Shown in pieces: positions 43,577 to 52,956 of a stretch of 64,000 nucleotides of DNA (position 1 is the stretch's first letter; each line of letters starts with the position of its first letter). The stretch is taken from NCBI GenBank assembly GCA_021734835.1, contig JAIPIH010000003.1, forward strand, positions 1-64,000, written 5' to 3'. Made by a program: the position numbers and the translations under genes. The stretch comes from Candidatus Cloacimonadota bacterium (GTDB lineage Bacteria; Cloacimonadota; Cloacimonadia; Cloacimonadales; TCS61). The notes under the pieces were generated by a model. That model worked only from the letters and a program-made list of their open reading frames with translations, did not search any database and had not been told where the DNA came from.

Positions 43577-44392
43577 TTATATGTTTTCTAAAAGTAGCTT
43601 GAATAATACTAAAACTGATTTTTTTCTGATATTTTGTCTGTTCCCAGATAGTGATAATTTTCTAGTGATCAGTTTGCTCTTTATCAAAACAGCAATATGA
43701 ACAGTTCCCACTGGCTTATCTGTGGTTCCTCCTCCTGGTCCTGCAATTCCGGTAATGGAAGCGGCAAGATCTGTATTGAAAATCATTTTAGTATTTTTGA
43801 CCATTTCTTCGGCTGTTTCTTTGGATACCGCACCAAATTTACTGATAATCTCCGGTTTGATCTTCAATACATTTAGTTTAGCTTGATCAGAATAGCTAAC
43901 TATACCTCCTAAAAAATAATCTGAAGCACCGGAATGTGCCGTAATTATTTCCTGAACCATGCCACCTGTGCATGATTCAGCAAGTGATAATGAAAATTTA
44001 TTTAAAAGTAATTTTTCATGCAATTTTTGGTAAACAGTCTGGATTTCATTGTCAATTTCATTTTCCAGCTCAATTGGTTTGGGTCGCCATGATTTCAATT
44101 TTCCATGATGAACTCTTTGCACCGTCGGTTTTGGTTCACTTACTGGTATAATTCTCTCAGCTCTTTGCTCTGCTTTGGGCTTGCTTTCGATGATGTTAAT
44201 TTTATGTTCCTGATATTCCACAATATCACCAATCTTTATCATTGTATGCTTAAGCTTATTCACTTCACCGTTGACCTTTACCAAACCATCTTTGATGAAA
44301 CGCCTGATATCACTGTAATAATCACATAAACCTGCAGCTTTTATGAGTTTGAAAAGTTCAATCTCGTCTCCGGAATTAATATAAAATTTCAT
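43577..44392 (-). CDS. S4-domain / CinA C-terminal (nicotinamide-nucleotide amidase-like) fusion
   Basis: This 271-residue protein has two parts. Residues 1-70 form an S4-like RNA-binding domain (LFKLIKAAGLCDYYSDIRRF, IKDGLVKVNGEVNK, KIGDIVEYQEHKI). After a basic linker, residues 115-271 are the CinA C-terminal/PncC domain (SLAESCTGGMVQ, SGASDYFLGGIVSYSDQAK, TGIAGPGGGTTDKPVGTVHI). PncC hydrolyses NMN to nicotinate mononucleotide for NAD recycling. The N-terminal MocF-like domain of classical CinA is absent, replaced by S4. It shares one base with the proS stop codon, so it is translated from the proS mRNA. Whether it is active on NMN, or binds RNA, is unknown. Confidence 0.87.
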   Translation of the reverse strand: MKFYINSGDEIELFKLIKAAGLCDYYSDIRRFIKDGLVKVNGEVNKLKHTMIKIGDIVEYQEHKINIIESKPKAEQRAERIIPVSEPKPTVQRVHHGKLKSWRPKPIELENEIDNEIQTVYQKLHEKLLLNKFSLSLAESCTGGMVQEIITAHSGASDYFLGGIVSYSDQAKLNVLKIKPEIISKFGAVSKETAEEMVKNTKMIFNTDLAASITGIAGPGGGTTDKPVGTVHIAVLIKSKLITRKLSLSGNRQNIRKKSVLVLFKLLLENI

Positions 44393-45915
44393 TAATACGC
44401 CTTGGCAAAAATTACCCTTTTTTTACTGGTTTTACCACAATAAACACACTTTCCTTCTTCTTGATTACCATTGTCTGGGATACAGCGGATAGTAACCTTA
44501 AGGTCATCTTTAATATTTTTTTCACATTGCGGATCTCCACACCAATGACTCAAAGCGAAACCGCCATGTATCTCGGGATTATTTATATTTTTGGGTGTGA
44601 AAAACTGATAAAATTCATCCTTATCATCAATATTGATGGAATTACTATTAAGGAACTTCATAGCTTTATTGTAAATGTTCTGCTGAATATCATCGAGAAT
44701 AGAGGGTAGTTGATTAACAAATTGTGTAACTTTAATCCCTGTTTTATCCTTAGGCTGCTTATCTCTTCTACCCATGAAAACAGAATTATTCTCAATATCA
44801 CGAGGTCCGATTTCGAGTCTGATTGGAACTCCCTTCTTGATCCATTCCCAAAGTTTTTCCCCGCCCCGCATATCACGATTATCTACTTTATATCTGATCT
44901 TCTGTTCATCATATCTCAAAGTATCAAGCTCGAAGATAAATTTTTCAATAAAGGCAGCTACTTTGTTTTCTTCTTCTTTATCTCTGTAAATAGGGATTAT
45001 CACAAGATGCAAGGGTGAGATCATTGGTGGAAGTACTAAACCGTCATCATCACTATGAGTCATAACAAGAGCGCCTATCAAACGAGTAGTAACGCCCCAG
45101 GATGTTGTCCAAGCATATTCTTCTTTCCCATCTTTTGATTGGAATTTGATATTTGATGCTTTGGCAAAATTGAGGCCTAAAAAGTGGGAAGTTCCTGCTT
45201 GAAGAGCTTTTTTATCCTGCATCATAGCTTCAAAAGTATAAGTAGAAACAGCACCGGGAAATTTTTCGGATTCGGTTTTCTCTCCACTAACAGTAGGAAT
45301 TGCCAGATATCGTTTAGTGAAATCTGTATAGATCCGAAGCATTTTTGCTGTTTCTTTCACTGCCTCTTCTTTGGTGGCATGTGCTGTATGACCTTCCTGC
45401 CATAAAAATTCAGTTGTGCGCAGAAATAATCTTGTTCGCATTTCCCATCTCACTACATTTGCCCACTGATTTATCAGTAAAGGTAAATCCCGATATGAAT
45501 TTATCCATTTACTAAAAGAGGCACCAATTATTGTTTCACTCGTGGGACGTACAATAAGTTCTTCAGTTAATTTTCCAGCAGGTTTCAAGCCGCCCTTACC
45601 ATCATCTTCCAGTCTGGTATGCGTAACAACTGCACATTCCTTGGCAAATCCTTCAACATGTTTTGCTTCTTTTTCAAAAAAACTTTTGGGGATAAATAAA
45701 GGGAAATATGCATTTTCGTGTCCTGATTCTTTGAACATTACATCCAGATTTTTTTGAATACCTTCCCAAATTGTGTAGCCCCAAGGTTTTATTACCATGC
45801 AGCCACGAACTTCACTATTCTCAGCCATCTCGGCCGCTTTAACAACTTCCTGATACCAAGTTGGATAATCTTCTTCTCGGCGTGGAGTAATCGCTGTCCT
45901 CTTTTGTTTTGCCAT
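44392..45915 (-). CDS. proS: Prolyl-tRNA synthetase, short archaeal/eukaryotic-type (type 3)
   Basis: This 507-residue class II synthetase attaches proline to tRNA-Pro. Motifs are KPWGYTIWEGIQKNLD and the motif 1 region, motif 2 RWEMRTRLFLRTTEFLWQEG, the Pro/ATP pocket TSWGVTTRLIGALVMTHSDD, and an anticodon-binding domain with RLEIGPRDIENNS. A C-terminal zinc-binding-like domain (HWCGDPQCE, CVYCGK) precedes the terminal Tyr. The absence of the INS editing domain and the terminal YAKAY-like end mark the type 3 form rather than the common bacterial form. TTGACA lies at 45986-45991 on the minus strand, 70 nt upstream. Confidence 0.97.
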   Translation of the reverse strand: MAKQKRTAITPRREEDYPTWYQEVVKAAEMAENSEVRGCMVIKPWGYTIWEGIQKNLDVMFKESGHENAYFPLFIPKSFFEKEAKHVEGFAKECAVVTHTRLEDDGKGGLKPAGKLTEELIVRPTSETIIGASFSKWINSYRDLPLLINQWANVVRWEMRTRLFLRTTEFLWQEGHTAHATKEEAVKETAKMLRIYTDFTKRYLAIPTVSGEKTESEKFPGAVSTYTFEAMMQDKKALQAGTSHFLGLNFAKASNIKFQSKDGKEEYAWTTSWGVTTRLIGALVMTHSDDDGLVLPPMISPLHLVIIPIYRDKEEENKVAAFIEKFIFELDTLRYDEQKIRYKVDNRDMRGGEKLWEWIKKGVPIRLEIGPRDIENNSVFMGRRDKQPKDKTGIKVTQFVNQLPSILDDIQQNIYNKAMKFLNSNSINIDDKDEFYQFFTPKNINNPEIHGGFALSHWCGDPQCEKNIKDDLKVTIRCIPDNGNQEEGKCVYCGKTSKKRVIFAKAY

Positions 45916-46096
45916 TACAAATCTCCCAAATCTAATTAATAATACGATATATCTTGATTTTCTAAACTTTTAATCAGGGTAACTTTGTCAAATCAAAAAA
46001 ACTGTTTAACCTGAACTATCTTGACACTAAAGCTAATTATTGGCAATTGGAAACTATGGAAAAGCGAAATATTTAAAGTGAACAAGTTAGGAAATT

Positions 46097-47944
46097 ATGA
46101 ATAAATATGATGTAATAGTCGTCGGTGCCGGGCATGCAGGAATAGAAGCTGCCCTTGCTGCAGCCAGAATGGGTGCGCGCACTTTAATGTTCGTTATCAA
46201 AATTGAAACTATCGGACGCATGAGCTGCAATCCTTCCATTGGTGGACCGGCGAAAGGACATTTAGCCAGAGAAATAGACGCTCTGGGCGGAGAGTTAGCA
46301 AGAGCAGCAGATCTTACAGGAATCCAGTTCAGGATGTTGAATCGTAAGAAAGGACCTGCTGTGTGGGCACCAAGATCTCAAAATGATCGGGTCCAGTATT
46401 CGCTCGTTATGCATCAAACTTTAGAGGAACAAAACAATATTGATATCATCGAATCAATGATAGATGAGATAATTCTGGATAGTAAAGGCAAAACTGTGAA
46501 AGGAGTACGTACAAATTTAGAAGAAGAGTATCATGCTCCCAAAGTTATCCTGGCAAACGGAACTTTTCTGAAAGGGATTGTTCATATTGGAGGTGTCAGT
46601 ATCCCTGCTGGTAGAGCAGGAGAACCTGCCTCAGATAAATTGTCTGATTCAATGCAAAAACTTGGCTTGAAATTAGCCAGATTTAAGACAGGTACACCTC
46701 CAAGGATCGATTTAAGAACTATAAATTATAATTTAGTTGAGGAGCAGCCCGGGGATAATGATCCTCAAGGATTTTCTTATTACCGAGATATTAAACTCAG
46801 AAACGATGTTAGTTGTTATCTTACGTTTACAAATTCTCAAACTCACAAGATCATTAATTCTAATTTAGATAGATCTTCATTATATGGAGGTTTTATCAAA
46901 GGGATAGGCCCTCGTTATTGTCCATCAATAGAAGACAAAGTAGTTAAGTTCTCAGATAAGGACAGGCATCATATTTTTATTGAACCGGAAGGTGTAAACA
47001 CCCACGAGGCATATTTAAATGGAACTTCAAACAGTCTACCTCCGGAAGTCCAACGTCAGATGGTTCACTCCATTACAGGACTGGAAAAAGCCGCAATAAT
47101 CCGTTTTGGATATGCTATTGAATATGATTATGTTATCCCTGATGAGATAAAAGCAACTATGGAAACTAAAGTTGTAAGGGGATTGTATCTGGCTGGACAA
47201 ATAAATGGTACATCCGGTTATGAAGAGGCGGGAGCTCAGGGTTTAACTGCCGGAATTAATGCTGTGCTTGCCTTAGATCGTAAAGATCCTCTCATCTTTG
47301 ACAGATCTCAATCGTACATGGGAGTTCTAATGGATGATCTTGTTACCAAAGGAACAAATGAACCATATCGACTTTTTACATCAAGAGCTGAATACAGATT
47401 ATATTTAAGACAGGATAATGCTGATGAAAGGTTGATGCCTATTGGGTATAAATTAGGATTAGTAAGCGATATCAGATGGCAAAAATTCCAAGCAATGAAA
47501 AAAATTTACCGCAGAGAAATGAAATATTTAACAACTAAGGCCTCTGATAAACATCCGAAACTGAAGGAACCTTTGAAATTCGCTAAGCTTCTGAAACGTC
47601 CTGAAATATCCTTTCCCGAGCTTAAAAAATTTGGTTATAGAATTCCGTCCGATGTAACTGCGGATATCCAAAACAGGATTTCACTTAATATTAAATATGA
47701 AGGATATATCAGAAGACAGATGGAAGAAATAGAAAAATTTGAAAAAATGGAACATACTTTACTCCCCGATGGCATTGACTATATGAATATTGAATCGATC
47801 GCGTATGAAGCCAGGGAAAAATTAAAAATAATAAAACCTACGTCCTTAGGACAAGCATCCAGAATTCCTGGTGTTAATCATGTTGACGTTACATCGCTTC
47901 TAGTACATTTGAAAAAAAATAAAAAGAAGAAGGGTAAAAAATGA
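46097..47944 (+). CDS. mnmG: tRNA uridine-5-carboxymethylaminomethyl modification enzyme MnmG
   Basis: This 615-residue FAD protein works with MnmE to modify U34 of certain tRNAs. It has the FAD site VVGAGHAGIEAALAAARMGA, MSCNPSIGGPAKGHLAREID, the active-site region FKTGTPPRID and RYCPSIEDKVVKF, the loop YLAGQINGTSGYEEAGAQGL, and the C-terminal helical domain ending with RIPGVNHVDVTSLLVHLKK. A TTGACA lies 70 nt upstream, divergent from proS. The stop codon overlaps the following lipoprotein start by 4 nt. Confidence 0.98.
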   Translation: MNKYDVIVVGAGHAGIEAALAAARMGARTLMFVIKIETIGRMSCNPSIGGPAKGHLAREIDALGGELARAADLTGIQFRMLNRKKGPAVWAPRSQNDRVQYSLVMHQTLEEQNNIDIIESMIDEIILDSKGKTVKGVRTNLEEEYHAPKVILANGTFLKGIVHIGGVSIPAGRAGEPASDKLSDSMQKLGLKLARFKTGTPPRIDLRTINYNLVEEQPGDNDPQGFSYYRDIKLRNDVSCYLTFTNSQTHKIINSNLDRSSLYGGFIKGIGPRYCPSIEDKVVKFSDKDRHHIFIEPEGVNTHEAYLNGTSNSLPPEVQRQMVHSITGLEKAAIIRFGYAIEYDYVIPDEIKATMETKVVRGLYLAGQINGTSGYEEAGAQGLTAGINAVLALDRKDPLIFDRSQSYMGVLMDDLVTKGTNEPYRLFTSRAEYRLYLRQDNADERLMPIGYKLGLVSDIRWQKFQAMKKIYRREMKYLTTKASDKHPKLKEPLKFAKLLKRPEISFPELKKFGYRIPSDVTADIQNRISLNIKYEGYIRRQMEEIEKFEKMEHTLLPDGIDYMNIESIAYEAREKLKIIKPTSLGQASRIPGVNHVDVTSLLVHLKKNKKKKGKK

Positions 47945-48720
47945 AAAACTCAAGCTGGATACTTATTATAATGCTGATAATAACTGGCTGTTCTAAGAAT
48001 CAAGAGATCTATAGACAGAAATTCACGGATAAATATGAAGTTCCAGCTTTACCCGGCTGGATCTATAAGACACCGGAAAAATTTGTTGTCGGGATTTCCC
48101 TGAAAAGTAGTAACAAAAATGAAATGAAAGAAGCAGCGAAACAAATGGCAGCAGTAATAGAAAGCAGAAATAATTCCTCTTATACAATTGATAACTACGC
48201 GAGTACTACAAGTGATAATATCTTAAAATCAGGAAAAAGTCAATTCAAATTAAACGTAAGTTCATCTCCGGAACGAACAGAAGAAATTTGTAATGCTCTG
48301 ACTTTAGTTGACTCATTAGAAACTTTAGGCTATTTTTTTGGGTTATTTTCCACAGAGAATAATAAAAAACCTAGGTTAAAAGCAAAACTTGAGATCCAGC
48401 AGTTACCAGAGAATTTTGAGGATGATAAATTGGAAATTTTTGCTGACACAATTAATTTTCATAAAACCGCTAGCTCTTCATCACTTATAAGCGCTTGGAA
48501 AACAGCAGCTGAAGAAGCAAGATATGAGATAGCAAAATATCTGGAGAAACAGGTGCAATCCGCTATAATCAATACAGATGAGAATACTGAAAAGAGAATT
48601 GTTTTAGAAACTTCCAAGTTGCTTTCTCGCATGCGGTTGAACAAAAGTTATATAATAACTGAACTTAAGGATAACTTGAGAATATTTAAAGTTTATCATG
48701 AAATGGAAATAAAAAAATAA
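47941..48720 (+). CDS. LPP20-like lipoprotein
   Basis: This 259-residue protein has a lipoprotein signal (MKNSSWILIIMLIITGCSKN, lipid on Cys17). Then PALPGWIYKTPEKFVVGISL and a helix EMKEAAKQMAAVIESRNN follow, the 'PxW ... vGxs ... A...A' pattern of the LPP20 family. The rest is mixed alpha/beta with a final helix pair. LPP20-like proteins are outer-membrane lipoproteins of uncertain function. It is co-transcribed between mnmG (4-nt overlap) and kdsB (10-bp gap). Confidence 0.75.
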   Translation: MKNSSWILIIMLIITGCSKNQEIYRQKFTDKYEVPALPGWIYKTPEKFVVGISLKSSNKNEMKEAAKQMAAVIESRNNSSYTIDNYASTTSDNILKSGKSQFKLNVSSSPERTEEICNALTLVDSLETLGYFFGLFSTENNKKPRLKAKLEIQQLPENFEDDKLEIFADTINFHKTASSSSLISAWKTAAEEARYEIAKYLEKQVQSAIINTDENTEKRIVLETSKLLSRMRLNKSYIITELKDNLRIFKVYHEMEIKK

Positions 48721-48730
48721 GAGGAAAATT

Positions 48731-49462
48731 ATGAAGGTAATTGCAATTATCCCGGCTAGATTTGATTCTACTCGCTTTCCTGGTAAACCTTTGGTGAAGC
48801 TTGGTAATAAATATATAATTCAACATGTTTATGAACAGACCTTAAAAAGTGGATTATTTGCAGAAGTAGTTGTGGGAACTGATGATCAAAGGATATTTGA
48901 AGCTGTTGATCGATTCCAGGGTAAAGTCACATTGACCAGCAAGCAGCATAAAAGCGGATCAGAAAGAGTTGCCGAGGTTTGCCGAAAAGTAGTTTGTTGC
49001 CAAGATGCTGACATTATAGTTAATATACAGGGAGATGAACCATTTATTTCTGAGAATCCTTTAAGAAAATTAATCGAAATTTTTGCTGATAAAACTGTTA
49101 AAGCAGCTTCCTTAATGCATGAGATTCATAAGGATTATACCGATCCGAACATTGTGAAAGTAGTTTGTGACAGATTTAATAATGCCCTCTATTTCTCTCG
49201 CTCAGTCATTCCATTTACCCGCTCTCCAAATCAGAAATATTTTAAGCATATTGGAGTTTATGCATTCTTGAGAAAAACACTTTTAGAGTTTGTAGAATTA
49301 CCGGAAAGTAATTTAGAAAAAATAGAAAAACTTGAACAACTCAGACTCCTGGAGAATGGTTATAAATTAAAAATGGTAACGACGGAATATAAAGGGATCG
49401 GGATAGACACTCCTGAAGATCTGGAAAAAGCAGGGAGAATATTGGCAAAAGAAAATTTATAA
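48731..49462 (+). CDS. kdsB: 3-deoxy-manno-octulosonate cytidylyltransferase (CMP-KDO synthetase)
   Basis: This 243-residue protein activates KDO with CTP for the inner core of lipopolysaccharide. It has VIAIIPARFDSTRFPGKPLV, VVVGTDDQRIFEAV, INIQGDEPFI-type NIQGDEPFISENPLRKLIEI, YFSRSVIPFTRSPNQKYFKH and the ending GIGIDTPEDLEKAGRIL. It indicates a Gram-negative outer membrane containing LPS. The ribosome-binding site GAGG is 6 nt upstream. Confidence 0.97.
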   Translation: MKVIAIIPARFDSTRFPGKPLVKLGNKYIIQHVYEQTLKSGLFAEVVVGTDDQRIFEAVDRFQGKVTLTSKQHKSGSERVAEVCRKVVCCQDADIIVNIQGDEPFISENPLRKLIEIFADKTVKAASLMHEIHKDYTDPNIVKVVCDRFNNALYFSRSVIPFTRSPNQKYFKHIGVYAFLRKTLLEFVELPESNLEKIEKLEQLRLLENGYKLKMVTTEYKGIGIDTPEDLEKAGRILAKENL

Positions 49463-49530
49463 CACAACTCTCTAGGAAGTTCTGTTTATGACTATTTGTA
49501 AATACTTTTTATTATTCTTAGCTTCTACAT

Positions 49531-49590
49531 AATAAAATATTGCAATTTGAAGAAACAAATTCTTAAATTGCAATATTTTATTTTTTAGAC
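49531..49590. terminator. Long bidirectional hairpin terminator
   Basis: The 18-base arms at 49531-49548 and 49565-49582 are perfectly complementary (left arm AATAAAATATTGCAATTT), with a 16-nt loop and a T-run at 49581-49586. It lies between convergent kdsB and the subtilisin-like gene. The stem is longer than most intrinsic terminators. Confidence 0.8.
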
Positions 49591-49615
49591 TACTGTTAAG
49601 ATTTCTTTTTTCTAG

Positions 49616-52600
49616 CTACTTCAGCAGCAGCATTTTCCTAATTTTAATATAATTTTGTGTCTGCAACTTATATAGGTATATTCCGGAACTTTGCTCGGCA
49701 GCATTCCAAGTAAAATTATGAGATCCAGCTTCAAATTCTTTGGAAACTATCAACTGTCCTTTAATGTTATAGATAGATACAATACCAATTTCATCTTCTT
49801 TGATATCCAGGGCTATATTTGTGCTGGGATTAAAAGGATTAGGGAAATTCTGATATAATTCTGAAATCAAAGGAATCTCCGGTGTATTATCTTCATCGAG
49901 CGGGATGGTTAATGTAATAGGACCGAAACTTTCTGATTCACCGTTAGTGCTTACACTTTCCAACCAGTACCAATACGTAAAACCATTAGTATATTCATAT
50001 TCGTCTATGTAAGTATAATAAGATGTTTCCGAAGTCGTTCCCTGACCAGGGATCAGGCTGATATTCAACTCGTAAGCTTGGCCAAAATTGCTGCTGAGAC
50101 TACGGTAAATATTCCAACCCGCATTATTGGTTTCCGATTGAGTTATCCAATTAACTGTAGGAGACTCATTTTCGTAAATGGCTGAAAAAGAGGATAATGT
50201 GACAGGTAGGGGATTATCTTCGCCTAAGATGATCTCGGTTGAGCCATCTCTACCATTTAGAGCAATTGTGAATGTTACATGATCCGACGTACTCCAGTCT
50301 AAATTACCAGGGATTTCCCAAGTGGTGCCGTTGAGCCAATCTATTTGGGTTAAATTGGTAGATAATCCACTGAATTCTAGATCAAAATCTAGATCAACTC
50401 CATCTATTGGACCTACGATATCCACAGCATAAGAAATTACAACTGCATCAGGATTAGGTACTGAAGTAGAACTTTGAACCTGGTCAGTTACAACAATATT
50501 AACAGTAATGCCCACATCACCAGCCGGATCGATTATAACATCAGGATTTACAATGCTCCCTGCGATGTTTATGGGTGCAACGTTAACATTTACTGGTAGG
50601 GTAGGATCTCCAAGATTATTCCCTGAACCTTGTCCTGGAATTGCTGTAATTTCACCAAAAACAACAACATCATCAATTGCCCAACCCTGTTCAAATATTG
50701 TACTATCAGAACCAAATTTATATCTAAATTTGAAATCCTGGTTGGAATAAGTGGAAAGGTCAACAGTTACTAATGTCCAAGAACTTCTATCATAACTCCA
50801 TGCTAAAGAACCTCCGTAAGGATTTGAATAGCTAGTGCTTAAATCCCCATCATAATTCTGTGATAGTAATGAGTTGACATCGGCTATCCAGTTTGTACCA
50901 TCATAGAGTTCTATAAAACCGCCGTCGTAGTCAGATTCGGCTTTCAGCCACATCCAGAACGATAATGTGTTGTTATTAGTTTGAGAAAGGTCGATAGCGG
51001 GAGATGTAAGAATATAGGTTGCCGTTGCTACATAATCTGTGTTCCCGTTTGTAAGGAAACAATTACCACCTCCTGTATGATCATCAGATGGACTTGTTGG
51101 ATCAACATTATACCATAAATCCGTACCGTTATCTGAATCCCAAGTTATACCACCTGAATCAAAATCATCTTCAAATATATTAACTGTCGGATGTGCAATT
51201 CTTACTGTTATCACATCGTCAGTTTCATTGAGGTCATTATCCACGGCAGTTGCCTTTAGCTCGTGATAATCAATCGTCTCACTGATAGTATTCCAAACAA
51301 ATTCGTATGGAGCAGAATAATCAGTTGTTTCGAGAACATCATCGATATAAATTTTCACATTTGAAACAGAACGAGACAAGTCGGAAGCATCTACAGTGAT
51401 AGTTATGATATCACCAGTCACGATCACTCCTCCATTAGCTGGATTGGTAATGTTGCATGATGGGAATCCGGAACCTGTTACAGAACCTACTGCCGCATCG
51501 GCATTGACCATTCCATAACCTGTATATCGGTCCCAACCTGCGGGTCCTTCATCAATAATATCTGTTGCAGTCGATGTCAAAGCCGTTCTCACTTGAGCAG
51601 GAGTGAGTAATGGATTTTTTGATTTTATCAAAGCAGCAACACCAGCGGCATATGGCGTAGCGCAAGAAGTTCCATTAAAATTAGTAATATATTGACCGGT
51701 AGAATAACCACTGCTTCCAGTAACATCGGTCGCTGGTAAAATTGTTGGTGCAACAATATCAACGGCGTCAGGAGCATCTTGTATATTTACTCCATAATTA
51801 GAACCCCACCAATTTTCACCATCGCATGAGGAAGCCCTTTTTCTCTCTCCACAGGGTGAAGCAGCACCAACAGCAATTACGTATTCATGATTTGCTGGGT
51901 AATGGATATGAGAGTAATCATTATTAGCAGTAGCAGCCAATAAAGTTACACCATGACTATAAGCGTAACTGACCGCAGTATCGGTTGAAGGGGGATCTCC
52001 TTGAGATATATCAGCTCCAAAACTCATGCTGCCTATGTCTACATTATTATCTCCACAATGAGTGATTGCATTGTCGATGGATGTAAAAGACATTGTACCA
52101 GAGCTATCTGCGATTTTCAATGGCATGATACTACAACCTCCAGCAACTCCAGCAATTCCAATACTGTTATTAATTTCTCCTGCTGCTACACCACCACAAC
52201 AAGTTCCATGCCCTTCATCTGAACTGTCATCCATTGGATTGCTATCATTATCACCATAATCATATCCCTGAATACAGTTATCATCCAAATCTTCATGATC
52301 GTAATCAGTTCCAGTATCTAAGATCGCTATGATCACATTGGGATCTCCAAAACCTTGTTCATCATCCCAAGCTTCTTCTATGTGAGAATCAAATCCAACT
52401 ATGTGACCGCTACCAGGTCCATTTGAAACTGTATTGTCATGTCCCCAGCAATCATCAAAATAAGGATCATTAGGTGTTTCTGTCAAATAGGCTAAATATT
52501 CAGGTATTGCAGTCTCTACATATTCATTATTTTTATATTGTCTTACAGCATATTCAATATCTGTTCCTTCAGGTACAAATATCAAGTACCAACGATCAAA

Positions 52601-52894
52601 ACCCGTTTGTTGTTCCCAAACTTTATCATTTATTGGTCTGTGAGCAAGAATTATTTTTACAACTCCAAACTCATTATTCAGGGCATCAAGGGTTTCTAAT
52701 CCAGTTTGATCAATGCGTTCGTTATTCCCAAGTAAGGTATTAATTATCCTTGAAGATTCGATATTCAATTTTGTTTTGATCCTATCTGAAGCATAAAGAT
52801 CTCTACCTGAGCTATCTTTCCTCACTTCGTAAGTAGATGCAGTTTGGTGCAGAGATATTATTATAAACAATATAAAAAATACATTTTTTTTCAT
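49616..52894 (-). CDS. Secreted subtilisin-like (S8) serine protease with sorting domain
   Basis: This 1092-residue protein has a signal peptide, a propeptide (about 22-140), and an S8 catalytic domain (about 150-470) with Asp193 (AILDTGTDYDHED), His229 (EGHGTCCGGVAAG) and Ser410 (NGTSCATPYAAG). An Ig-like Big_7-type domain (about 478-570), a MAM/jelly-roll domain (about 575-740), further beta domains, and a FlgD-like sorting domain (NFPNPFNPSTNIALDI ... GIYLYKLQTQ) follow. It is unusually rich in cysteine in the catalytic domain, including next to His229 and Ser410. Probably an extracellular protease for peptide scavenging. TTGACA lies 50 nt before the ATG (52945-52950, minus strand). Confidence 0.93.
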   Translation of the reverse strand: MKKNVFFILFIIISLHQTASTYEVRKDSSGRDLYASDRIKTKLNIESSRIINTLLGNNERIDQTGLETLDALNNEFGVVKIILAHRPINDKVWEQQTGFDRWYLIFVPEGTDIEYAVRQYKNNEYVETAIPEYLAYLTETPNDPYFDDCWGHDNTVSNGPGSGHIVGFDSHIEEAWDDEQGFGDPNVIIAILDTGTDYDHEDLDDNCIQGYDYGDNDSNPMDDSSDEGHGTCCGGVAAGEINNSIGIAGVAGGCSIMPLKIADSSGTMSFTSIDNAITHCGDNNVDIGSMSFGADISQGDPPSTDTAVSYAYSHGVTLLAATANNDYSHIHYPANHEYVIAVGAASPCGERKRASSCDGENWWGSNYGVNIQDAPDAVDIVAPTILPATDVTGSSGYSTGQYITNFNGTSCATPYAAGVAALIKSKNPLLTPAQVRTALTSTATDIIDEGPAGWDRYTGYGMVNADAAVGSVTGSGFPSCNITNPANGGVIVTGDIITITVDASDLSRSVSNVKIYIDDVLETTDYSAPYEFVWNTISETIDYHELKATAVDNDLNETDDVITVRIAHPTVNIFEDDFDSGGITWDSDNGTDLWYNVDPTSPSDDHTGGGNCFLTNGNTDYVATATYILTSPAIDLSQTNNNTLSFWMWLKAESDYDGGFIELYDGTNWIADVNSLLSQNYDGDLSTSYSNPYGGSLAWSYDRSSWTLVTVDLSTYSNQDFKFRYKFGSDSTIFEQGWAIDDVVVFGEITAIPGQGSGNNLGDPTLPVNVNVAPINIAGSIVNPDVIIDPAGDVGITVNIVVTDQVQSSTSVPNPDAVVISYAVDIVGPIDGVDLDFDLEFSGLSTNLTQIDWLNGTTWEIPGNLDWSTSDHVTFTIALNGRDGSTEIILGEDNPLPVTLSSFSAIYENESPTVNWITQSETNNAGWNIYRSLSSNFGQAYELNISLIPGQGTTSETSYYTYIDEYEYTNGFTYWYWLESVSTNGESESFGPITLTIPLDEDNTPEIPLISELYQNFPNPFNPSTNIALDIKEDEIGIVSIYNIKGQLIVSKEFEAGSHNFTWNAAEQSSGIYLYKLQTQNYIKIRKMLLLK

Positions 52895-52956
52895 GAGATC
52901 TCCTTTGTTTAAATTTTAGTGATCAATTTAAAATTTTTTTTGACTGTCAAACAAAA

